A DNA stretch of 64,000 nt, from NCBI RefSeq assembly GCF_022835695.1, contig NZ_BQUV01000003.1, forward strand, positions 186,001-250,000. Direction: 5' to 3'. Under the pieces are notes generated by a model. That model worked only from the letters and a program-made list of their open reading frames with translations, ran no database searches and had not been told where the DNA came from. This document shows, one piece after another, positions 57,863-64,000 of the stretch; position 1 is the first letter of the stretch; each line of letters begins with the position of its first letter. Source of the stretch: Bradyrhizobium sp. Ce-3 (GTDB lineage Bacteria; Pseudomonadota; Alphaproteobacteria; Rhizobiales; Xanthobacteraceae). A program made the translations under genes and the position numbers.

Positions 57863-57918
57863 CAAAGGATGCGGCCAGGAATTATTTTTGAATTATTTTT
57901 GCCGGACCGCATCCTTTG
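57863..57918. promoter_or_regulatory. Stem-loop with 12-base arms around a tandem AT-rich repeat
   Basis: CAAAGGATGCGG (57863-57874) pairs with CCGCATCCTTTG (57907-57918). The 32-base loop contains AATTATTTTTG twice in tandem (57880-57901), very AT-rich for this genome. It lies in the divergent promoter between the MFS gene and the ECF operon. Confidence 0.5.
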
Positions 57919-57988
57919 GCCGGCCGCAAACGTCCTTGGGTCTGACGCGGCCGGTTCAGGCCGAAAAACCGAGGCGAAGGAGGTTGCA

Positions 57989-58297
57989 ATGAGACGGACC
58001 CTGATCAGGTACAAGACGAAGCCGGAGATGGCGGATAAGAACGCGGCGCTGGTTGCGGCTGTGTTCGCCGAGCTGAAGGCGGCCAGCCCGGACGGCGTGC
58101 GCTACATGACCCTGCGGCTGGAGGACGACACCTTCATCCATATGGTCGAGACGGCGGCCGAGGATGGCTCCAGCCCGATCCCGAAGCTGGCGGCGTTCCA
58201 GGCCTTCCAGGACGGCATCCGCGACCGCTGTGCCGAGCCGCCGGTGATTCGCAGTACGGTGATTGTCGGTAATTATCGTATGCTGGATGAGCGGTGA
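57989..58297 (+). CDS. Small ABM-fold-like protein preceding an ECF sigma factor
   Basis: The 102-residue protein (MRRTLIRYKTKPEMADKNAA; VRYMTLRLEDDTFIHMVE; FQAFQDGIRDRC) resembles dimeric alpha-beta barrel (antibiotic monooxygenase-like) proteins, judged by strand-helix pattern only. An AAGGAGG site lies six bases before the ATG. It ends just before the ECF gene, and an alternative GTG start of that gene overlaps its stop. Co-occurrence suggests a regulatory or stress-response link. Confidence 0.7.
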   Translation: MRRTLIRYKTKPEMADKNAALVAAVFAELKAASPDGVRYMTLRLEDDTFIHMVETAAEDGSSPIPKLAAFQAFQDGIRDRCAEPPVIRSTVIVGNYRMLDER

Positions 58298-58317
58298 ACC
58301 GATCTGGCGGAGCCATC

Positions 58318-59214
58318 ATGACCTCACCACCCCAGGCGCCGGCCGCGACCGAGGTCGACGCGTTGTTGGCGGCGATGCGGCCGAGGCTGCATCGCTACTG
58401 CGCCCGCATGGTCGGATCGGTCATCGACGGCGAGGATGTGCTGCAGGACGCGCTGATCAAGGCGATGGAAGCCTTCGCGGCTGCAAGCCCGATCCAGAAC
58501 CCGCAAGCCTGGCTGTTCCGGATCGCGCACAACACCGCGCTCGATTTCCTCAGGCGGCGCAACCGCCAGGACGCGCTCCACTCTTCGGAGGAGGTGGACA
58601 TGATGGCCGCAGAGCTCGATGATTTCGGCCGCCGCGAGATCGCCGCGAGCAGCCTGCGCACCTTCATGCGGTTGCCGGTGGCGCAGCGCTCCAGCGTGAT
58701 CCTGATGGACGTGCTCGGCTGCTCGCTGCAGGAGGTCTGCGGCATCATGGATTTCAGCCTGCCCGCGGTGAAGGCCGCGCTGCACCGCGGACGCACACAG
58801 CTGCGCGCGTTCGCCCGCGAACCGGACGATGCGCCGCGCCCCGGCCTGTCGCCGGCCGATCGTGTCAGGCTGAACGCCTATGTCGGCCGCTTCAACGCCC
58901 GCGACTTCGACGCCATCCGCGCCATGATCGCCGACGACATCAGGCTCGAGCTGGTCAACCGGACGCGGCTGAGCGGCAAGGCCGAGGTGTCACGCTATTT
59001 CGGCAATTACGCCAAGATCGACGACTGGCATCTGGTGACCGGCCAGGTCGAGGGACGTCCGGCGATCCTGGTGTTCGACCCGAGCGCTCTGGACGCGCCG
59101 CCGCGATCGTTCATGCTGCTCGACTGGTCGGCCGACAAGGTTGCGACGATCAGGGATTTCCGCCACGCGACCTACGCGATTGATGGGGCTGAATGGGTGG
59201 TGGATCAGGGGTAG
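58318..59214 (+). CDS. ECF sigma factor with C-terminal SnoaL-like domain
   Basis: The 298-residue protein has sigma region 2 (LHRYCARMVGSVIDGEDVLQ; NPQAWLFRIAHNTALDFLRR) and region 4 (RLPVAQRSSVILMDVLGCSL; AVKAALHRGRTQLRAFAR), then an extra domain (residues about 180-298; VGRFNARDFDAIRAMIADDI) of SnoaL/NTF2 type. Such extended ECF factors often work without a classical anti-sigma; the extra domain may sense a ligand. The ATG at 58318 follows GCGGAG; a GTG at 58294 is possible. Confidence 0.9.
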   Translation: MTSPPQAPAATEVDALLAAMRPRLHRYCARMVGSVIDGEDVLQDALIKAMEAFAAASPIQNPQAWLFRIAHNTALDFLRRRNRQDALHSSEEVDMMAAELDDFGRREIAASSLRTFMRLPVAQRSSVILMDVLGCSLQEVCGIMDFSLPAVKAALHRGRTQLRAFAREPDDAPRPGLSPADRVRLNAYVGRFNARDFDAIRAMIADDIRLELVNRTRLSGKAEVSRYFGNYAKIDDWHLVTGQVEGRPAILVFDPSALDAPPRSFMLLDWSADKVATIRDFRHATYAIDGAEWVVDQG

Positions 59215-59261
59215 TGATCGCTCCTGAGCCTATGGCTCAGTGACCGCGCCACAAACTCCCT

Positions 59262-59393
59262 GTCGTCCCGGACAAGCGAAGCGCGGTCCGGGACCCATAA
59301 CCACGAATGGCGATTGTCTTGTCTCGCTGGGGCCACAGCCCTCTTCGACAACACAACCCTGTGGTTATGGGTCCCTGCTTTCGCAGGGACGAC
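59262..59393. repeat. Paired inverted repeat of the GTGGTTATGGG family (no gene inside)
   Basis: The left arm (59262-59304) contains GTCGTCCCGGA...TCCGGGACCCATAACCAC and the right arm (59361-59393) GTGGTTATGGGTCCCTGC...GCAGGGACGAC. They enclose 56 bases. It lies between the convergent ECF and DUF805-like genes. Confidence 0.85.
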
Positions 59394-59398
59394 AGCCG

Positions 59399-59947
59399 CT
59401 ACCGCGTCTTTCCGCCGAACTCGCCGTTGGCGATGCGGGCGACACGGCTGCCGGCTGCAGCCGGTGCACTGTCGCGCTGAAACGTGCCGTCGCTGCTGCT
59501 CTCGCGCGGCAGTGGCGCCGCGTCATGAGAATGGCCGCTGCCCGGCCAGAACATCAGGACCAGGTTCATCACGCCATTGACGGTAGCGCCGACCACCGTT
59601 GTGGTGTGCTGATAAGTCAGCGCATATTCGGGAAATCGTCCGGCGACGGCCCTGTCGAGCACCATGAGGGCGATCCAGGCCGCCATTACGCAGACCGGAT
59701 CCCATCCGATGTCGCGCACCCGCATCGACTGCAGCATGAAGCAGACGACGAGCATGCCATAGAAGGCAAAGATCAAGGCGCGACTGCTCGCCGCCTGCGC
59801 CAGCAACACGTCCGACCTGCCGCTCGCCGGTGCGTTGCCCGTGATACCGTAGACCAGCATCAGGAAGCCGATGCCCGCTACGAAGCCGCAGAAGAAGAAA
59901 GCCAGCCGGCCCATCCGGGCGTTGAAGCCGAAGATGTAATTCAGCAT
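59399..59947 (-). CDS. DUF805-like inner-membrane protein
   Basis: The 182-residue protein begins MLNYIFGFNARMGRLAFFFC, the NARMGRLAFF pattern of DUF805 proteins, and has about four hydrophobic segments followed by a Ser/Pro/Ala-rich soluble tail of about 45 residues. The start at 59947 follows AAAGGG; upstream ATGs at 59956 and 60019 are less likely. Function unknown. Confidence 0.72.
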   Translation of the reverse strand: MLNYIFGFNARMGRLAFFFCGFVAGIGFLMLVYGITGNAPASGRSDVLLAQAASSRALIFAFYGMLVVCFMLQSMRVRDIGWDPVCVMAAWIALMVLDRAVAGRFPEYALTYQHTTTVVGATVNGVMNLVLMFWPGSGHSHDAAPLPRESSSDGTFQRDSAPAAAGSRVARIANGEFGGKTR

Positions 59948-60100
59948 GTGACGCATCCCTTTGGCTCGGACCATCACCGGCTGATGCTTTCCGGACCATA
60001 AAGCCGCGGCCGCTCTCAAGGCATGTGGTTTCCGGGCGCTTTACCGAATGCCTAAAGCCTGCTGCACTGCGTCCCGGGACAGGCGGCACCTGCGACAATC

Positions 60101-60114
60101 GTTGCCTACGCAAC
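60101..60114. promoter_or_regulatory. Candidate operator GTTGC-CTAC-GCAAC upstream of the Liv-type operon
   Basis: It has the same GTTGC-N4-GCAAC form as the sites at 47907 and 54862. It lies 215 bases before the binding-protein ATG in the 381-base gap 59948-60328, which shows no gene. Confidence 0.4.
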
Positions 60115-60328
60115 CGGCATTATATTTCTTGCCATGGTCGAATTGGACGAATTATGATGCAAGGTGCTGGGGTATGCGCCGAAGGTTCTAAGCGGGGCCG
60201 TCGGTTCATGCTTGCTGCAGACTTGCGATATCGCGCACAAAACACGTCACAGAACGACGCGCGGAAAGCGTGACCTCCGGCCCCATGATCGGGCCTGGCG
60301 GGATCTTTGGTTGAGGAGGGGAGTGAAT

Positions 60329-61501
60329 ATGAAAAAGGCATTTTGGCTGGCAGGCGCCATGGCTTTGGCGCTGGCGCAGCCCGCGACGGCGGCTGACAGC
60401 ATCAAGATCGGCTTCGTCTCGACCTTCAGCGGTCCGACCGCCGTGATCGGCAACGACATGCGCAATTCCTTCGAGCTCGCGCTCGACCATCTCGGCCGCA
60501 AGATCGACGGCAAGCCGGTCGAGGTGATCTACGAGGACGACCAGCAGAAGCCCGATGTCGGCAAGCAGAAGACCGAGAAGCTGGTGCAGTCCGACAAGGT
60601 CGACTTCATCGTCGGCTACATCTGGTCGAACGTGCTGCTGGCGTCGCTGAAGACCGCAGTCGATTCCAAGACCTTCCTGATCTCGGCCAATGCCGGTCCG
60701 TCGCAGCTCGCCGGCGACCTGTGCTCGCCATACGTGTTCTCGACCTCCTGGCAGAACGACCAGACGCCCGCTGCGATGGGCCTCTACATGAACCAGAAGG
60801 GCGTCAAGTCGGTGTTCCTGATCGGCCCGAACTACGCCGCCGGCAAGGACATGCTGGCCGGCGTGAAGAGCACCTTCAAGGGCGAGGTGGTCGGCGAGGA
60901 ATACACGGTGTGGCCGAGCCAGCTCGACTTCTCCGCCGAATTGACCAAGGCGCGCAACTCCAAGGCCGAGTCGATCTTCGTGTTCTATCCGGGTGCGGCC
61001 GGCGTCCAGTTCCTGAACCAGTACGCCCAGGCCGGCATCAAGGCGCAGATCCCGCTCTACACCGCCTTCACCATCGACGAATTGTCGCTGCCGCTGCAGA
61101 AGGACAACGCGATCGGCATTCCCGGTGCGCAGGAATGGGTCAACGACCTGCCGAACGCCGAGAACAAGAAGTTCGTCGAGGACTATCGCAAGAAGTATCC
61201 CGGCCTGCGCCCGACCTATTACGGCGCCCAGGCCTATGACGCCGCCCAGCTGATCAACAGCGCCGTCGTCGCGGTCAAGGGCGACGTCACCAAGAAGGAC
61301 GCCATGAAGGCGGAGATGGAGAAGGCCAACTTCAAGTCGCTGCGGGGCCCGTTCAAATACGGCAACAACCACATCCCGATCCAGAACTTCTACCTGCAGG
61401 ACGTGGTCAAGGACGCCGACGGCCAGCTCTCGCTGAAGACGGTCGCGACCATCGTCAAGGACGACCAGGACAAATTCCACGACAAGTGCTCGATGAAATA
61501 A
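60329..61501 (+). CDS. Branched-chain/aromatic-type ABC binding protein
   Basis: The 390-residue protein has a signal peptide (MKKAFWLAGAMALALAQPAT) and a type I periplasmic fold: IKIGFVSTFSGPTAVIGNDM, VIYEDDQQKPDVGKQKTEKL, VFLIGPNYAAGKDMLAG. In Rhodopseudomonas and Bradyrhizobium such proteins with LivHMGF permeases take up benzoate- or hydroxybenzoate-like acids as well as amino acids. A strong GAGGAGGGGAG site precedes the ATG. It leads the operon that continues past the right edge. Confidence 0.9.
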   Translation: MKKAFWLAGAMALALAQPATAADSIKIGFVSTFSGPTAVIGNDMRNSFELALDHLGRKIDGKPVEVIYEDDQQKPDVGKQKTEKLVQSDKVDFIVGYIWSNVLLASLKTAVDSKTFLISANAGPSQLAGDLCSPYVFSTSWQNDQTPAAMGLYMNQKGVKSVFLIGPNYAAGKDMLAGVKSTFKGEVVGEEYTVWPSQLDFSAELTKARNSKAESIFVFYPGAAGVQFLNQYAQAGIKAQIPLYTAFTIDELSLPLQKDNAIGIPGAQEWVNDLPNAENKKFVEDYRKKYPGLRPTYYGAQAYDAAQLINSAVVAVKGDVTKKDAMKAEMEKANFKSLRGPFKYGNNHIPIQNFYLQDVVKDADGQLSLKTVATIVKDDQDKFHDKCSMK

Positions 61502-61562
61502 TCCTCGGGCGCTCCTGGGGCGATCCTGGGGCGATCTTGGCCCGGGCCTTGCTTTTCGTTGA

Positions 61563-61588
61563 CCTCGCCCCGCTCTTGCGGGGCGAGG
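61563..61588. terminator. Hairpin between the binding protein and livH
   Basis: CCTCGCCCCGC-TCTT-GCGGGGCGAGG has perfect 11-base arms and a four-base loop. It may partially terminate transcription so that binding protein exceeds permease. Confidence 0.6.
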
Positions 61589-61662
61589 GAGAACACGCAG
61601 CGAGCAATGCGGCGGTGACCATGCACTGCCGCTGTTTTTTTAAGGGATGACGTAGCCTCACA

Positions 61663-62580
61663 ATGTATCTCGTCGTCGAACAACTGCTGAACGGACTGCA
61701 ATTCGGCCTGCTGCTGTTCCTGCTGGCGGCCGGACTGACGCTGGTGTTCGGCATCATGGACTTCGTCAATCTGGCGCACGGCTCGCTCTACATGATGGGC
61801 GCCTATTTCGCGGCGACCTTCGTGGCCTGGACCGGCAGCTTCGTGCTCGGCGCGCTGATGGCGCTGGGCGCCACGCTGCTGCTCGGCATCGTGCTCGAAT
61901 ATGTCGCGCTCCGGCACCTCTACGGCCGCGACCATCTCGACCAGGTGCTGGCGACGTTCGGCCTGATCCTGTTCTTCAACGATGCCGTCCGGCTGATCTG
62001 GGGCCCGGCCGGCCTCGCGTTGCCGCTGCCGGCCTGGCTCACCGTGCCGGTGCAGATCATCCCCGGCGTGTATTACCCGGCCTACCGTCTGATGATCATC
62101 GCGGTCGCGCTGGCGGTTGCCGCGATGCTTTATCTGGTCGTGATGCGCACCCGCGTCGGCATGCTGATCCGCGCCGGCGCCTCCAATCGCGAGATGATCG
62201 GGGCGCTCGGCATCAACATCAAGCTGCTGTTCACCCTGGTGTTCGGCCTCGGCGCCGCGCTCGCCGGCCTCGCCGGGTTGATGCAGGCGCCGATCCTCAC
62301 CGTGCAGATCGGCATGGGCGAGAATATCCTGATCCTCGCCTTCGTCATCATCGTGATCGGTGGCATCGGCTCGATCCGCGGCGCGTTCATGGCCGCGATC
62401 TTCGTCGGCATCATCGACACGATGGGCCGGGCATTCCTGCCAGACCTGCTGCGCAAGGTGCTGAGCGGGGCTGCGGCCTCGACCGCGGCGCCGGCGCTGT
62501 CCTCGATGCTGATCTACCTCCTGATGGCGATCATCCTTGTGCTGCGGCCCGAGGGGCTGTTCCCGGCGGCCAAACGATGA
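61663..62580 (+). CDS. livH: LivH-type ABC permease
   Basis: The 305-residue membrane protein begins MYLVVEQLLNGLQFGLLLFL and has the LivH features LTLVFGIMDFVNLAHGSLYM and VIVIGGIGSIRGAFMAAI. About eight hydrophobic segments. It overlaps livM by four bases (ATGA), which shows coupled translation. Confidence 0.94.
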   Translation: MYLVVEQLLNGLQFGLLLFLLAAGLTLVFGIMDFVNLAHGSLYMMGAYFAATFVAWTGSFVLGALMALGATLLLGIVLEYVALRHLYGRDHLDQVLATFGLILFFNDAVRLIWGPAGLALPLPAWLTVPVQIIPGVYYPAYRLMIIAVALAVAAMLYLVVMRTRVGMLIRAGASNREMIGALGINIKLLFTLVFGLGAALAGLAGLMQAPILTVQIGMGENILILAFVIIVIGGIGSIRGAFMAAIFVGIIDTMGRAFLPDLLRKVLSGAAASTAAPALSSMLIYLLMAIILVLRPEGLFPAAKR

Positions 62581-63524
62581 TGCCCAAGCTCAACGCCTCC
62601 AACGCGGTCGCGGCGCTGATGTGCGCCGCGCTGATCCTGCTGCCGGTCTATTCGGCGGCTACCGGCAACATCTTCATCCTGACGCTGTTCACCCGCATCA
62701 CGATCTATGCGCTCGCCGCCGCCAGCCTCAATTTGATCATGGGCTATGGCGGCATGATGAGCTTCGGCCATGCCGCCTATCTCGGCATCGGCGGCTATGC
62801 CGTCGGCATCTTGGCTGCCGAGGGCATCGGCTCCGGCTTCATCCAGTGGCCGGTGGCGCTCGCGGTCTCTGCGCTGTTTGCGCTGCTGATCGGCTCGCTC
62901 AGCCTGCGTACCCGCGGCGTCTATTTCATCATGATCACGCTGGCCTTTGCACAGATGGCCTATTACGTCGCCTCCGCGCTGTCGCGCTACGGCGGCGACG
63001 ACGGATTGACCGTCTACAAGCGCAGCGATTTCGCCGGCCTTATCAATCTGTCGGACCGTACGCAGTTCTATTATCTCTGCCTCGCCTGCCTGTTCGGCGG
63101 CCTCTATCTGATCTGGCGCATCGTCAATTCGCGCTTCGGCCTCGTGGTGCAGGGCGTCCGTTCCAACGAGCAGCGCATGCAGGCGATCGGCTTCCACGCC
63201 AACCGCTACCGCCTGGTCTGTTTCGTCATCGCAGGCACGATCTGTGGCCTGGCCGGCGCGCTGCTTGCCAACAACACCGATTTCGTCAGCCCCGCCGTGA
63301 TGTACTGGACCCGCTCCGGCGACCTGATGGTGATGGTGATCCTCGGCGGCATGGGCTCGCTGTTCGGCCCCGTCGTCGGCGCGATCGTCTATCTCTTGCT
63401 CGAGGAGCTGCTGTCGCAGTTCACCGAATATTCGGGACTGATCCTCGGCCCGGTGCTGCTGCTGATCGTGCTGTTCGCGCGCGGCGGCATCATGGGCCTG
63501 CTCGGGAGGATGCGCCGTGGCTGA
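62577..63524 (+). CDS. livM: LivM-type ABC permease
   Basis: The 315-residue partner permease has LNLIMGYGGMMSFGHAAYLG near residue 50 and GVRSNEQRMQAIGFHANRYR, the cytoplasmic loop that contacts the ATPase. It ends eight bases inside the following ATPase gene, so the two are translationally coupled. Confidence 0.94.
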   Translation: MMPKLNASNAVAALMCAALILLPVYSAATGNIFILTLFTRITIYALAAASLNLIMGYGGMMSFGHAAYLGIGGYAVGILAAEGIGSGFIQWPVALAVSALFALLIGSLSLRTRGVYFIMITLAFAQMAYYVASALSRYGGDDGLTVYKRSDFAGLINLSDRTQFYYLCLACLFGGLYLIWRIVNSRFGLVVQGVRSNEQRMQAIGFHANRYRLVCFVIAGTICGLAGALLANNTDFVSPAVMYWTRSGDLMVMVILGGMGSLFGPVVGAIVYLLLEELLSQFTEYSGLILGPVLLLIVLFARGGIMGLLGRMRRG

Positions 63525-64000
63525 AGCATTGCTCCGCGTCGACAATCTGGTCCGCCGCTATGGCGGCATCACCGCGACCGACAACCTCTCGATGGAGGTG
63601 GTAGCGGGCGAGCTGCACGCCATCATCGGCCCGAACGGCGCCGGCAAGACCACGCTGATCAGCCAGCTCACCGGCCAGGTGATGCCGAATTCCGGCACCA
63701 TCCGGTTTGCCGGCCGCGACGTGACCGGCCTGCCGTCCTACAAGCGCTCCAGGCTCGGGCTGGCGCGCTCGTTCCAGATCACCTCGCTGTTGAAGGATTT
63801 TTCCGCGATCGACAACGTCGCGCTGGCAGCGCAGGCGCATGATGGCCACTCCTTCCGCTTCTGGGGCAATGCGCGCAAGGAGCGGCAGCTGCGCGCCACC
63901 GCCCGCGCGGCGCTGGAGCGCGTCGGGCTCGGAAAGCGCGCCGATATCGTGGTCTCGCAGTTGAGCCATGGCGAGCAGCGCGAGCTCGAGCTCGCGGTCG
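63517..64000 (+). CDS. livG: LivG-type ABC ATPase, N-terminal part
   Basis: The first 161 residues are visible before the right edge. The P-loop GPNGAGKTT, Q-loop region ARSFQITSLLKDFSAIDNVA and the signature LSHGEQRELELAV (LSHGE in place of LSGGQ, usual for LivG) are present. The start is GTG at 63517 behind GGAGGA. A livF gene is expected beyond the edge. Confidence 0.93.
   Translation, partial: MAEALLRVDNLVRRYGGITATDNLSMEVVAGELHAIIGPNGAGKTTLISQLTGQVMPNSGTIRFAGRDVTGLPSYKRSRLGLARSFQITSLLKDFSAIDNVALAAQAHDGHSFRFWGNARKERQLRATARAALERVGLGKRADIVVSQLSHGEQRELELAV

Overview
The window is a GC-rich chromosomal segment from an alphaproteobacterium of the Rhizobiales, most like Bradyrhizobium or Rhodopseudomonas. 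The main clues are the chvI-chvG-hprK-EIIA-HPr cluster beside pckA, many Bradyrhizobium-type palindromic repeats, a CYP199A-like P450 and an aromatic-acid gene set. About 54 protein genes are supported. I see no rRNA, tRNA, insertion sequence, prophage or CRISPR array. Assignments rest on reading translated sequence and motifs; no database search was run.

Layout. 1-5.3 kb: lepA (cut by the window edge), a secreted caspase-like protein with two YARHG domains, an M15 peptidase and a GT39-type glycosyltransferase. 5.4-9.4 kb: the regulatory PTS and ChvGI acid/envelope stress operon on the minus strand. 9.6-12.8 kb: a HugZ-type haem/FMN protein, a gene-poor gap with a possible CHAT-protease remnant, and pckA. 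13-26 kb: housekeeping and metabolic genes (arginase, thioesterase, glycogen phosphorylase, pyrE, GST, LysE-type exporter, polA), a GIY-YIG gene bracketed by inverted repeats, and small unknown proteins. 26-31.6 kb: a tight minus-strand operon of TRAP-type binding protein, membrane histidine kinase, soluble DUF3369 hybrid kinase and OmpR-type regulator, with no TRAP permease. 31.8-34.2 kb: an orphan UgpB-like binding protein and an APH-fold kinase.

34.4-44.9 kb: a peptide-type ABC importer runs into atzG-atzE-hpxZ/atzH-gntR, with atzF (allophanate hydrolase) convergent. Together these look like an importer plus a ladder of amide hydrolases that strips nitrogen from a urea- or biuret-like compound, under GntR control. 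45-64 kb: a lignin-aromatic region with a MarR regulator and divergent feruloyl-CoA synthetase, a second MarR divergent from a CYP199A-like P450, an aromatic-type periplasmic binding protein, a cysteine hydrolase with an AraC regulator, a tannase/feruloyl-esterase family enzyme, NDH-2, an MFS exporter, an ECF sigma factor operon, and a branched-chain-type ABC importer (SBP-LivH-LivM-LivG, the last cut by the edge). Three GTTGC-N4-GCAAC-like sites at 47907, 54862 and 60101 may tie parts of this region into one regulon.

The most unusual structural layer is the dispersed palindromic repeats. At least five families are present. One family brackets a nuclease gene, another is translated in frame inside an ABC ATPase, and a third supplies the stop codon of atzE and the likely start codon of glgP.
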